Positions 1-9,867 of a DNA stretch of 64,000 nucleotides are shown here, one piece after another. The stretch lies in assembly GCA_051294375.1 (NCBI GenBank), contig CM119266.1, forward strand, positions 12,499,705 to 12,563,704. The letters run 5' to 3'. How positions within the stretch are numbered: position 1 is the first letter of the stretch; each line of letters opens with the position of its first letter. Position numbers and translations under genes: made by a program. Origin of the DNA: Paraspadella gotoi. Its lineage: Eukaryota > Chaetognatha. The notes beneath the pieces are model-generated. The model saw only the letters and a list, made by a program, of their open reading frames with translations, was not told where the DNA came from and did not search any database.

Positions 1-520
1 GATTCTGTTCCGGCGCCAAAATTGTTTTCTTATGGAGGGATGGGGAATTGTTAATCTTAAACGTCCGTTAAATTATAAATGTTTCAGACAATTGCTCTCT
101 AGTCTAGACTTAGTGTAAGATGGAAAATTGGTCTGAGATAAGAGAAGTCTATACGTAAGGACCAAGAGGTTCAATATAAACAACTTAACTATAAAATTCG
201 CATTTCAGTTGTATCTTACCTTTAAGAATCTTGACAAATAATCGTCTCTGACCTTACCAATCTTTGCAGGTACGTGGCACTTTATATTGTTTATTATATA
301 AAACACTTTTTTGTAAATAAAAAGTGTCTGGGGATGCTAGTTTCGGATTCAAATTATTTCTTTCGATGCAAATTTAAAAATCTTATCAATTCTTTTTTTT
401 TCAGTTCTCCTTGGGAAAAAAACAGCCGAAGGAGATGAATAAATATTCATGAGATCACGATAGGGAGACAAAGGAGACGGAGAGAGAGTGGGAAAGAAAT
501 AAAAAAGAAAGAGAGAGCGA
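1..520. other. AT-rich sequence without a supported gene
   Basis: Two acceptor-like sites are visible on the plus strand (a pyrimidine run ending in CAG near 270 and another near 403), but no open frame follows either. An AATAAA-like string lies near 317. I see nothing else here. Confidence 0.5.
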
Positions 521-521
521 G

Positions 522-531
522 AAGGACAGAG

Positions 532-589
<58 letters not shown>

Positions 590-615
590 AGAGGAGAGAG
601 AGAGAGAGAGAGAGA
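522..615. repeat. (GA)n microsatellite
   Basis: The tract is interrupted by several GAGGAGA and GAAGAGA variants, so it is older or less well read than the pure tract at 1074. The long Leu-Ser frame seen on the minus strand here is simply the translation of this repeat. Confidence 0.95.
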
Positions 616-1007
616 GTTGATTCGTAATCAGCAACAATGTACCCCAGGACTCTTTTTTATTTTGTCATTGAAAAGTGAACGTTGCGAATCCAACAAAAAA
701 AAAAGAGAAAAAAAAATTCTAATTGAAAAACACAGAAAGAAAATAAAACAGTCGGACGTTGATCGTTATCTCGAGTTTAGTCAAATTGAGTCGAATCCAG
801 ACAGGGAACTTTTTAAATTATCTACCATCATTAACACGATGAACCCGATTAAACCCAATTTCGATAATAGTCTTTCCTAAAAATAATTAGGGCAATTATC
901 ACAATACACTTTGAGATATGTGAAAAAATTGATGATCGAGTCGTCCTTGACATTGGGTCATCCTCTGTGATTCTACAGTTAACCTTTTAACCCACCTCCC
1001 CCCTCAC

Positions 1008-1069
1008 CTCGGTCACTTCCATCAAGTTCCACGTCGGCTCCACATCTTCGCTTCGATACACTTCTTTTT
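1008..1069 (-). CDS. candidate internal exon, C2-like fragment (unassigned)
   Basis: A 62-bp minus-strand exon is defined by a CCCTCAG acceptor (AG at 1071-1070) and a GAG/GTGAGG donor (GT at 1007-1006). The pyrimidine tract of the acceptor is the CT face of the microsatellite at 1074-1143. The exon has two leading bases and 20 open codons with a balanced composition that includes VYRSEDVEPTWN. The P-x-W-N arrangement recalls the NPxWN turn of C2 domains, but the fragment is too short to assign and the resemblance may be chance. No partner exon was identified: the minus strand further upstream (1180-1300) is open and could code, but lacks a clear donor. The splice pair is what I see; the C2 idea is a weak inference. 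Confidence 0.4.
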
Positions 1070-1070
1070 C

Positions 1071-1073
<3 letters not shown>

Positions 1074-1143
<70 letters not shown>
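1074..1143. repeat. (GA)n microsatellite, pure
   Basis: About 35 uninterrupted GA units. On the minus strand this is (CT)n running straight into the acceptor of the candidate exon at 1008-1069. Confidence 0.97.
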
Positions 1144-1146
<3 letters not shown>

Positions 1147-1303
1147 TCGCGCGAAAAAAAAAAAACCCCGGCTCCGGTAACCATGGAAACCAAGGGACCG
1201 TGAGAAGATCGTGAGACCGTGAGAGAAGATCCGATGAAACATGAACCCGAGTTCCGACGGCGGAACCATCAACGCGGCGTCCGCGATAACGAGTTGAGGG
1301 GTT

Positions 1304-1804
1304 TTGAGAGAGGGGGGAGTGGGGGGGGCGTGGGAGTTTGACTGTGGTTTTAGATCGCGAAGGGATCGAATTGAAACTTTGAGCAGTTCACGAGGGCACA
1401 GGGGCTTTTTTTTCACGAGGACTGGTTTCCGGAATGAGATTCACGAAGAGGGTCGGGTCTCTGTGAAGTTTGCGAAGGAAAGGTTTTTTCGGGGTGAGGA
1501 CCGAGGAGAAAGTTCACCAATGTTGTGGTTGGGTGAGGAGAACGGGACGGAATTGAGGGGGAGAACGTTGAGAAGGATTCGAGTCGTTGTGACCAAGAAA
1601 CTTAATCTACTTAAAATAGAAGATGAAGTTATGTATGTGAACATAAAGACCGGAGGCTTGATCGTTATTTCAACCCGTTTATGTACAGGGTCGGGTCCAA
1701 GTTCGAAAGTTCAACTTTATGCTACTGAGCTCGTTATCATAGTTACTTCTCAACATTTTATTTTACTTCGAAAAAGAGTCGACACAGTATTTAAGTTGCC
1801 GTAA
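1304..1804 (+). CDS. unassigned open frame, 166 codons
   Basis: This frame is free of microsatellite sequence over most of its length, which is unusual in this window. It starts MREGGVGGAW and ends VDTVFKLP. Its last 29 bases lie inside the duplicated unit that begins at 1776, so if that junction is an assembly artefact the C-terminus is wrong. I see no signal peptide, membrane segment or known motif. The minus strand is also partly open (1441-1644). It may be a real exon, an untranslated sequence that happens to be open, or part of a repeat; codon pattern alone gives mild support between about 1435 and 1640. Confidence 0.25.
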   Translation: MREGGVGGAWEFDCGFRSRRDRIETLSSSRGHRGFFFTRTGFRNEIHEEGRVSVKFAKERFFRGEDRGESSPMLWLGEENGTELRGRTLRRIRVVVTKKLNLLKIEDEVMYVNIKTGGLIVISTRLCTGSGPSSKVQLYATELVIIVTSQHFILLRKRVDTVFKLP

Positions 1805-3252
1805 AAGTAGTTTAAGTTAACGTCGAAAGAAAATATAAACAAACATATTCGTCTTTGAAAAAAAAAGAAGCCAGACGCTATCGGGAATTGTTTGCCGGTT
1901 CCACTTTACGGCGACTTAAAAACTAAACAACTTTCCAAACGTCGTTGTTGCTTTGAGTCCCGGTTTAAAACTCGTCCCGATCCGCGGAGGCGTTGTCATG
2001 TGGTCCCGGTGTATCTTTTGGCTCTTGGCATTGGAATTATTAGACGAATTATGACGAGGACGGACCTAAAGGACTGAAAGATGGACTGACCGACAATCAA
2101 AAAAAAAGAAGTGATGAAGGTTGCATTGAGATGTTTTTTTTTGTAAAATGGTTGAAAGAGTGAAACAGGATGGTTTGTTTTTTGTCAGTTTTAATGACTC
2201 TTTTTTATAATTATTGTATTTGTAACTTTTTTAAATTGCCTAAAAAAGTATAAGAAGACATTCGGGAAATTGTTATAATAATAATATATTATTTAAAGGA
2301 TGAAGACAACGACAATAACAAGACGACGATGACGACGAACGCAACGACATTGCCGAAACACCGGGTGGGGAAAATTGGTTCAGCCATCCCCCGGGGCACA
2401 AAAGAGAGTTAGATACTCGTTTGACTTTTTATAGGCTCATAATCATAAGAGATAAGCGAACTCGGGTGGGTTTTTTTTTTTTTTTTTTTAGTTTAAGACT
2501 TGGTCGTCGTTTTAGTCGTCGTCCTTATCTTAGACGTCGTTAAATATCGTCGTTGTTGTCGTCGACGCAACTGAAGAAACGACTCGCCCGCCACCAATTG
2601 ACGGGCGTCGACATTGCTCGTTATTCACGTCGCTCTAGCGGAAAAAAACAATTTATCTCATCTTCTCTCACTTCGTTTCAATCGGCTCATCAACGCCATG
2701 AAAAAGGTAAAATATAATGTATTGCTACATACGTACTCTCTATGACTGACAGGTGTCTGATCGACAGAATTCTGAAAAATATTTTTTTAATTAATGATTA
2801 ATTAGTATTTAATTAGTAAATTAATATTAATTGAGGCTGAATAAGCGAAAAAGATGGTTTCTATTGAAACAAAAGCGCCTCGACTTCGATAAAATACAAT
2901 TCGCTGCCGCACCAGGGGGGCAGATAAGGCTATATTTTATTTCATTTTATAGCGCACTTACTTCAAATAAATACCCACCACGTTTTAATCAAACAGAAGT
3001 GCCCATCCACGAGAAGCATCGCTGGGTAAAAAATTACGCTTTTCGGACGCTTGTATTCACTTCTCCTTTCATTCATAATTCATTCGCCTTTTTATTCATT
3101 CGCCTCTCCTTTCTGGACATCTGCTCGTACGGAGCAAAAGGTTACGCTCGTAGTTCCGCGGCCGCCGTAGCACGCGCGGGGCCTATTTGCCGAACATAAT
3201 TTCCTCTTTTTTTTTCTCCTGTTCTTTTCCTTTTTTTACCATCGCTTTTTCC

Positions 3253-3365
<113 letters not shown>

Positions 3366-3472
3366 CCTAATGGCCGCACGTACGCTTCCTTTTCCCCACT
3401 CTTCCTAATCCCGCTTCAAAGCCTCTAAACGCGTTTCCTTTCGTCTTCGATTTCCGGCGCGACGTGACCGCG

Positions 3473-3842
3473 TCACTTTGTTGAGGAAGATACCGACTGG
3501 GCGCCGGGAGGAGCCGACTGGGCGCCAGAAAGTGCCGAATGGGCGCCCGAAGATGCTGACCAGAGGTTCCGGCTGAGGGCTAAAAGACGCGGACTGGCTA
3601 CGCTAAAAGATTCTGACTGTTCGCCCCAAAAATTCCCGCGTCTCGGAAGAAAGCCGAATGAGCGCATGCGCGGCCAAAGACGATGCCCGATGAACCGAAC
3701 GAAGCCCCTTTTGATTCCGACTGCGCGCCGGATTAACCGTAACCGCGCATCGGTGGTCGAGGAGGCCGGAAACGCGCTCAGTTGTTAAATTTACAGCGGG
3801 ACGATTTACAGCGTCTCTAATGTCGCACAAGGCCTCGACCAT
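3473..3842 (-). pseudogene. minus-strand frame of the duplicated unit, broken in the left copy
   Basis: The frame beginning MVEALCDIRDAV (reading down from 3842) stays open only to 3603. A second frame from 3667 to 3473 carries the downstream part with heptapeptide repeats (SASSGAH, SALSGAQ, SAPPGAQ). In the right copy the frame runs from 8196 to 7762. The two copies differ by single-base indels in between (for example CCGAACGAAG here against CCGAAGAAG there), so the break is more likely a sequence error than a decayed gene. Whether either version is truly coding is unknown. Confidence 0.3.
3494..3560. repeat. 21-bp tandem repeat, three good units
   Basis: Units begin CCGACTGGGCGCC, CCGACTGGGCGCC and CCGAATGGGCGCC, with looser copies downstream (CTGACCAG, CTGACTGTTCGCC). 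The period is a multiple of three, so on the minus strand it reads as a seven-residue repeat of the form SAxxGAQ. The right copy has the same array at about 7852-7920. Confidence 0.8.
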
Positions 3843-3896
3843 CTGAGCTACGACGTTGCAAAGTCTCTGAAGCGCTTGCCACTATCAGCCCCTCTC

Positions 3897-3955
3897 GACG
3901 ACGACGACGACGACGACGAGGACGACGACGACGACGACGACGAGGAGGAGGACCG
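3897..3955. repeat. (GAC)n / GAG trinucleotide tract
   Basis: The plus strand reads as Asp and Glu codons. In the right copy (8250-8307) the frame runs on past the tract for about 40 codons, whereas here an extra C shortly after the tract breaks it. Confidence 0.9.
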
Positions 3956-4028
3956 CGGTCGTCCCAAGGACTCGGCGTGAAAAAAATTCGACTCGGATTA
4001 ATTCAATTCCCTCGTCTCCTCGTCGCAG

Positions 4029-4460
4029 AACCGAAAACGCCTCTCCAACACCTCTTCCTTAGCACCTCGTGACCTTTTCCAAATATCTCTCCCAAAAAAC
4101 TCAACGCCATTTGCCCAAACCACGACTGAGCATAGACGCTACAGCCTTAATTCCACCCTATTACAAGCTCCGTCCAAATACTACGCTCTCTCCTTCGCTA
4201 GTTCACTCTTAGTCTTAACTAGAAAGTCGAAAGCGTGACGGCCGCAGCGCCGGCAGCAGAGGCGGCTCGCATCGGCGGCGGGAGCGACGGAAGAAACCGC
4301 GGCGGATCGAGACGGCGAAGGCGGACACGCCTCCTCGAATGCGTTTTCAAGTCTCGGACGTCCGCCCTCATCTGGTAATCTCGCTCCCACTCGCACTCCA
4401 AGACGCCTCATTCCTCGGCTTCCTCATCTATTCTTAACCGCCCCCCCACCCACAGATATG
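4029..4460 (+). pseudogene. left-copy counterparts of the candidate exons at 8381-8900
   Basis: The same three acceptors are present (exon starts at 4029, 4223 and 4456), as is the TCTG/GTAATC donor at 4374. The frames are damaged by insertions: an extra T in CCTTTTCC and an extra C in CTCCCAAAA in the first, and an extra G in GGCGGCGGGAGC in the second (152 bp against 151). Intact splice sites with one-base frame errors are what uncorrected reads would produce. Confidence 0.45.
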
Positions 4461-4913
4461 GACCTTGGGTCGAACCCTCGTCTAGTCGACGGTCCCTTTC
4501 CCGCCTAGAATGCCCGAAGATGAGCACTGAGCAGGGAGGAATAAAACGGGAGGGTGGAGGGGCGAAAACTTTCTTTTTTCATCTTGTTGAATTCAATTTC
4601 AACAATTTCTTTTTTTCTTACCCTAGATTGTTTCCTCCCTTCACTAGTCCTTGTTCTCTTTTTTTTTTCCTTCTCTATTTGTCGCAGCCTGTCCCCGCCG
4701 TCGTGTCTCTCTCTTTCCCTCTCTTCCTCCCTTTCCTTTCTTTTTTTCCTCCTTCCTCTTCTTTCCTTTTTTTCTTTTTTTTTTCTAGTCGGGTTGACTC
4801 TCTCCCGTTTAAGAAATGCGAGAAAAGGCAATAATTAAAAGTTGGCACTTCGCGACTCAAACTCGGCGGGAGCGAAGAAAACCGGTTGAACTCTCGCGAA
4901 TTGGGATAAGCGG

Positions 4914-4995
4914 GGGAAAAGGGGGGTGGAGGGGTGGAGGGTGGAGGGTGGAGGGGTGGAGGGGTGGGCGATGGGAAGGAGAGGGGGGGACTGAG
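4914..4995 (+). repeat. G-rich GGGGTGGAGGG array
   Basis: There are at least eight runs of three or more G separated by T, TGGA or A, a composition capable of forming G-quadruplexes. It recurs at 9258-9345. A long CT tract starts about 75 bp downstream in both copies. Confidence 0.8.
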
Positions 4996-5065
4996 GGAGG
5001 GAAAGGAGATGTGCGGTCAAAGGGATAAAGAGGAAGATTTTAAAGAAGATTTCAAGTATTTAATG

Positions 5066-5071
<6 letters not shown>

Positions 5072-5150
<79 letters not shown>
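5072..5150. repeat. (CT)n microsatellite
   Basis: A pure tract. The corresponding tract at 9416-9501 contains a TTCT interruption, which is one more difference between the copies. Confidence 0.97.
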
Positions 5151-5152
<2 letters not shown>

Positions 5153-5454
5153 CTCCTTTTCTCTCACACGAATAGCGTGAAATCAGACAGACGTGAGGCA
5201 GATTTTTAGCGGTTTTTCTATCTCTAATTTTTTTTCCTTCTTTTTTTCCGCCATCTTGTTTCCTTTCTTTTTTTCCTTTTGTTCCAAAGGAGACCGTAAA
5301 CCCTTTCCTCACCCCTAGACAAACTCATGAAAAAACCCTTTCCCTCTTTTTCTCACCTTTCCGGCAAAAGTAAACCCATTTTTAGTTTTTTTTTCTTCTT
5401 CTTCTCAGCCAGCGCGCGTTATTTATGTTTTTCCATTTCTCCAACTGTCTCGCG

Positions 5455-5458
<4 letters not shown>

Positions 5459-5552
<94 letters not shown>

Positions 5553-5573
5553 CTCTCTCTCCCTCTCTATTTC
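5459..5573. repeat. interrupted (CT)n microsatellite
   Basis: It is split by TTCTCC near 5515 and TTCTCT near 5534. The right copy (9805-9901) has a different pattern of interruptions, including TCTTCTTC. Confidence 0.95.
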
Positions 5574-5919
5574 TCCCTCTCCACGCGACCACAAATTGCG
5601 AGTCGATGTTCTTTTCTTTTCCTCGAGAGCCGCATGTTCGATTCCCATCAGCGACGAGAGGCGGAGTCTTTGACAGAAATGACAAAAGGGACTCCCTTCC
5701 ACAACAACGGGGAGAGAGAAAAAAAAATAAAAAAACAACCCAGTGAACAAGAAAAGATGCGTCGAACACACGTTCGAGATCTGAAGAAAAGGAAGGGAAA
5801 AAAAGGAAAAGGACTTTCTTTTTTTCTTTCGGTTTCAATTCGAAGAGTTGGTTTATGAAGTTCGTGAGGAAGAAGGCGCAATAGAAATGGAGTCATTCCG
5901 GATGAGAGAGAGAGAGAGA

Positions 5920-6095
5920 TGAATGGACGGACGGATAAACCGACGGATGGATGGGTAGATGAATAGACGGATAGGTTGATGGATAATTGGATTGGTGGAT
6001 GGATGCATATATGGATGATTGGATGAGTAGATGGGTGGATGGAAGGATGAGTGGATTGGAAGTAAGAATAAATAGACGGATGAATATTAAGGCGG
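5920..6095. repeat. degenerate GGAT/GATG tetranucleotide array
   Basis: Units such as GGAC, GGAT, GGTA and GGTT recur every four bases over about 175 bp. The same array lies at 10246-10395. Long frames rich in His-Pro-Ser-Ile on the minus strand are its translation. Confidence 0.9.
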
Positions 6096-6119
6096 GCCAA
6101 AATTGAACACTTTTTATAA

Positions 6120-6144
6120 NNNNNNNNNNNNNNNNNNNNNNNNN
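6120..6144. other. 25-N gap between the two copies
   Basis: The left copy ends one base before the gap, and the right copy begins 17 bp after it. Three other 25-N gaps (21261, 55390, 63739) suggest a default size for joins of unknown or negative length. Confidence 0.95.
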
Positions 6145-7633
6145 AAAAAGAGAGAGATAAAGAGTCGACACAGTATTTAGTTGCCGTAAAAGTAGTTTAA
6201 GTTAACGTCGAAAGAAAATTAAAACAAACATATTCGTCTTTGAAAAAAAAAGAAGCCAGACGCTATCGGAATTGTTTGCCGGTTCCACTTTACGGCGACT
6301 TAAAAACTAAACAACTTTCCAAACGTCGTTGTTGCTTTGAGTCCCGGTTTAAAACTCGTCCCGATCCGCGGAGGCGTTGTCATGTGGTCCCGGGTATCTT
6401 TTGGCTCTTGGCATTGGAATTATTAGACGAATTATGACGAGGACGGACCTAAAGGACTGAAAGATGGACTGACCGACAATCAAAAAAAAGAAGTGATGAA
6501 GGTTGCATTGAGATGTTTTTTTTTGTAAAATGGTTGAAAGAGTGAAACAGGATGGTTTGTTTTTTGTCAGTTTTAATGACCCTTTTTTATAATTATTGTA
6601 TTTGTAACTTTTTAAATTGCCTAAAAAAGTATAAGAAGACATTCGGAAATTGTTTATAATAATAATATATTATTTAAAGGATGAAGACAACGACAATAAC
6701 AAGACGACGATGACGACGAACGCAACGACATTGCCGAAACACCGGGTGGGGAAAATTGGTTCAGCCATCCCCCGGGGCACAAAAGAGAGTTAGATACTCG
6801 TTTGACTTTTATAGGCTCATAATCATAAGAGATAAGCGAACTCGGGTGGGTTTTTTTTTTTTTTTTTTTTAGTTTAAGACTTGGTCGTCGTTTTAGTCGT
6901 CGTCCTTATCTTAGACGTCGTTAAATATCGTCGTTGTTGTCGTCGACGCAACTGAAGAAACGACTCGCCCGCCACCAATTGACGGGCGTCGACATTGCTC
7001 GTTATTCACGTCGCTCTAGCGGAAAAAAACAATTTTATCTCATCTTCTCTCACTTCGTTTCAATCGGCTCACAACGCCATGAAAAGGTAAAATATAATGT
7101 ATTGCTACATACGTACTCTCTATGACTGACAGGTGTCTGATCGACAGAATTCTGAAAAATATTTTTTTAATTAATGATTAATTAGTATTTAATTAGTAAA
7201 TTAATATTAATTGAGGCTGAATAAGCGAAAAAAGATGGTTTCTATTGAAACAAAAGCGCCTGCGACTTCGATAAAATACAATTCGCTGCCGCACCAGGGG
7301 GCAGATAAGCTATATTTTATTTCATTTTATAGCGCACTTACTTCAAATAAATACCCACCACGTTTTAATCAAACAGAAGTGCCCATCCACGAGAAGCATC
7401 GCTGGGTAAAAAATTACGCTTTTCGGACGCTTGTATTCACTTCTCCTTTCATTCATATTCATTCGCCTTTTTATTCATTCGCCTCTCCTTTCTGGACATC
7501 TGCTCGTACGGAGCAAAAGGTTACGCTCGTAGTTCCGCGGCCGCCGTAGCACGGCGGGGCCTATTTGCCGAACATAATTTCCTCTTTTTTTTTCTCCTGT
7601 TCTTTTCCTTTTTTTACCATCGCTTTTTCCTTC

Positions 7634-7721
<88 letters not shown>
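7634..7721. repeat. (CT)n microsatellite in right copy
   Basis: One CTCCTCT interruption near 7651; about 20 bp shorter than its counterpart at 3256-3362. Confidence 0.95.
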
Positions 7722-7724
<3 letters not shown>

Positions 7725-7761
7725 CCTAATGGCCGCACGTACGCTTCCTTTCCCACTCTTC

Positions 7762-8196
7762 CTAATCCCGCTTCAAAGCCTCTAACGCGTTTCCTTTCGT
7801 CTTCGATTTCCGGCGCGACGTGACCGCGTCACTTTGTTGAGGAAGATACCGACTGGGCGCCGGGAGGAGCCGACTGGGCGCCAGAAAGTGCCGATGGGCG
7901 CCCGAAGATGCTGACCAGAGGTTCCGGCTGAGGGCTAAAAACGCGGACTGGCCTACGCTAAAAGATTCTGACTGTTCGCCCCAAAATTCCCGCGTCTCGG
8001 AAGAAAGCCGAGATGAGCGCATGCGCGGCCAAAGACGATGCCCGATGAACCGAAGAAGCCCCTTTTGATTCCGACTGCGCGCCGGATTAACCGTAACCGC
8101 GCATCGGTGGTCGAGGAGGCCGGAAACGCGCTCAGTTGTTAAATTTACAGCGGGACGATTTACAGCGTCTCTAATGTCGCACAAGGCCTCGACCAT
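7762..8196 (-). CDS. unassigned minus-strand frame, 144 codons
   Basis: The frame starts MVEALCDIRDAV with a purine-rich ATG context (CTCAGATGG) that could equally be a splice acceptor. The first 47 codons have a balanced composition and look the most credible. The later part covers the 21-bp repeat in a frame other than the SAxxGAQ frame seen in the left copy, so at least one copy carries a frameshift in between. It lacks a recognisable domain. On the plus strand the region directly upstream of its start is the GAC tract at 8250. It may be a partial exon of a real gene or a chance frame in GC-rich DNA. Confidence 0.3.
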   Translation of the reverse strand: MVEALCDIRDAVNRPAVNLTTERVSGLLDHRCAVTVNPARSRNQKGLLRFIGHRLWPRMRSSRLSSETREFWGEQSESFSVGQSAFLALSRNLWSASSGAHRHFLAPSRLLPAPSRYLPQQSDAVTSRRKSKTKGNALEALKRD

Positions 8197-8229
8197 CTGA
8201 GCTACGACGTTGCAAAGTCTCTGAAGCGC

Positions 8230-8424
8230 TTGCCACTATCAGCCCCTCTCGACGACGACGACGACGACGACGAGGACGACGACGACGACGACGACGAGGA
8301 GGAGGACGCGGTCGTCCCAAGGACTCGGCGTGAAAAAATTCGACTCGGATTAATTCAATTCCCTCGTCTCCTCGTCGCAGAACCGAAAACGCCTCTCCAA
8401 CACCTCTTCCTTAGCACCTCGTGA
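8230..8424 (+). CDS. acidic frame over the GAC tract (unassigned)
   Basis: A plus frame reads APL, then Asp and Glu runs, then AVVPRTRREKIRLGLIQFPRLL and on to a stop at 8424. A CAG that could act as an acceptor precedes it (CACTATCAG), and a CGGC/GTGAAA site inside it could act as a donor. The strong acceptor at 8380 lies within this frame, so the frame and the exon at 8381 cannot both be read as drawn. Listed because the flanks of the repeat stay open in the Asp frame; function unknown. Confidence 0.2.
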   Translation: MPLSAPLDDDDDDDEDDDDDDDEEEDAVVPRTRREKIRLGLIQFPRLLVAEPKTPLQHLFLSTS

Positions 8425-8479
8425 CCTTTCCAAATATCTCTCCAAAAAACTCAACGCCATTTGCCCAAACCACGACTGA
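8381..8479 (+). CDS. candidate terminal exon (unassigned)
   Basis: The acceptor is one of the best in the window: a pyrimidine-rich run TTCCCTCGTCTCCTCGTCGCAG ends at 8380. The phase-0 frame that follows has 32 codons (NRKRLSNTSSLAPRDL, then SKYLSKKLNAICPNHD) and stops with TGA at 8477-8479. The composition is protein-like and not repeat-driven. The left copy has the same acceptor with frameshifts. The exon at 8573 starts beyond this stop, so these belong to different transcripts, or the stop is a sequence error. Confidence 0.4.
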   Translation, partial: NRKRLSNTSSLAPRDLSKYLSKKLNAICPNHD

Positions 8480-8572
8480 GCATAGACGCTACAGCCTTAA
8501 TTCCACCCTATTACAAGCTCCGTCCAAATACTACGCTCTCTCCTTCGCTAGTTCACTCTTAGTCTTAACTAG

Positions 8573-8723
8573 AAAGTCGAAAGCGTGACGGCCGCAGCGC
8601 CGGCAGCAGAGGCGGCTCGCATCGGCGGCGGAGCGACGGAAGAAACCGCGGCGGATCGAGACGGCGAAGGCGGACACGCCTCCTCGAATGCGTTTTCAAG
8701 TCTCGGACGTCCGCCCTCATCTG
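8573..8723 (+). CDS. candidate internal exon, Ala/Gly-rich (unassigned)
   Basis: It is bounded by the acceptor TTAACTAG at 8571-8572 and the donor TCTG/GTAATC (GT at 8724-8725). The 151 bp read from phase 0 as 50 codons plus one base: KVESVTAAAPAAEAARIGGG, then ATEETAADRDGEGG, ending near GRPPSS. Codons are strongly of the purine-first, pyrimidine-third type. It joins in phase with the exon at 8805: the leftover G plus AT gives Asp. Probably a disordered segment of a larger protein. The left-copy counterpart is 152 bp and out of frame. Confidence 0.5.
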
Positions 8724-8804
8724 GTAATCTCGCTCCCACTCGCACTCCAAGACGCCTCATTCCTCGGCTTCCTCATCTATTCTTAACCGCCCCCCCACCC
8801 ACAG

Positions 8805-8900
8805 ATATGGACCTTGGGTCGAACCCTCGTCTAGTCGACGGTCCCTTTCCCGTAGAATGCCCGAAGATGAGCACTGAGCAGGGAGGAATAAAACGGGAGG
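8805..8900 (+). CDS. candidate exon following 8573-8723 (unassigned)
   Basis: The acceptor is a C-rich tract, CCCCCCCACCCACAG, ending at 8804. The frame continues the previous exon: D, MDLGSNPRLVDGPFPVECPK, then MSTEQGGIKREGG. The 81-bp intron between (8724-8804) is short but acceptable for an invertebrate. A GGGAGG/GTGGAG site at 8900 is the likeliest donor; reading further gives poly-Phe from a T-rich tract, which I take to be intron. In the left copy GCCTAG replaces GTAG near 4505, altering the frame. Confidence 0.45.
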
Positions 8901-9257
8901 GTGGAGGGGCGAAAACTTTCTTTTTTCATCTTGTTGAATTCAATTTCAACAATTTCTTTTTTTCTTACCTAGATTGTTTCCTCCCTTCACTAGTCCTTGT
9001 TCTCTTTTTTTTTTCCTTCTCTATTTGTCGCAGCCTGTCCCCGCCGTCGTGTCTCTCTCTTTCCCTCTCTTCCTCCCTTTCCTTTCTTTTTTCCTCCTTC
9101 CTCTTCTTTCCTTTTTTCTTTTTTTTTTCTAGTCGGGTTGACTCTCTCCCGTTTAAGAAATGCGAGAAAAGGCAATAATTAAAAGTTGGCACCTTTCGCG
9201 ACTCAAACTCGGCGGGAGCGAAAGAAAACCCGGTTGAACTCTCGCGAATTGGGATAA

Positions 9258-9345
9258 GCGGGGGAAAAGGGGGGTGGAGGGGTGGAGGGTGGAGGGTGGA
9301 GGGGTGGAGGGGTGGGCGATGGGAAGGAGAGGGGGGGGACTGAGG
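9258..9345 (+). repeat. G-rich GGGGTGGAGGG array, right copy
   Basis: Counterpart of 4914-4995 with one base more in the GGGGGGGG run near 9332. The CT tract 9416-9501 follows. Confidence 0.8.
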
Positions 9346-9412
9346 AGGGAAAGGAGATGTGCGGTCAAAGGGATAAAGAGGAAGATTTTAAAGAAGATTT
9401 CAAGTATTTAAT

Positions 9413-9504
<92 letters not shown>

Positions 9505-9823
9505 TTCTCTCACACGAATAGCGTGAAATCAGACAGACGTGAGGCAGATTTTTAGCGTTTTTCTATCTCTAATTTTTTTTCCTTCTTTTTTCCGCCATCT
9601 TGTTTCCTTTCTTTTTTTCCTTTTGTTCCAAAGGAGACCGTAAACCTTTTCTCACCCCTAGACAAACTCATGAAAAAACCCTTTCCCTCTTTTTTCTCTC
9701 ACCTTTCCGGCAAAAGTAAACCCATTTTTAGTTTTTTTTTCTTCTTCTTCTCAGCCAGCGCGCGTTATTTATGTTTTTCCATTTCTCCAACTGTCTCGCG
9801 CTTTTCTCTCTCTCTCTCTCTCT

Positions 9824-9867
<44 letters not shown>

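Noticed and set aside
455-637. Long Leu-Ser and Glu-Arg frames over CT/GA tracts, here and at more than twenty other places
   Set aside because: They are translations of dinucleotide repeats, start at the repeat edge and have no splice or composition support.
4554-4838. Phe/Leu/Ser-rich plus frames after the candidate exon of the duplicated unit
   Set aside because: They arise from T- and CT-rich DNA that is more likely intron or untranslated.
5630-5650. GTTCGATTCCC, resembling a tRNA T-arm box
   Set aside because: No acceptor stem, D-arm or anticodon arm can be folded around it, and the upstream region is CT-rich.
5648-6171. His/Pro/Ser/Ile-rich minus-strand frames
   Set aside because: They translate the degenerate GGAT tetranucleotide array, in both copies of the unit.
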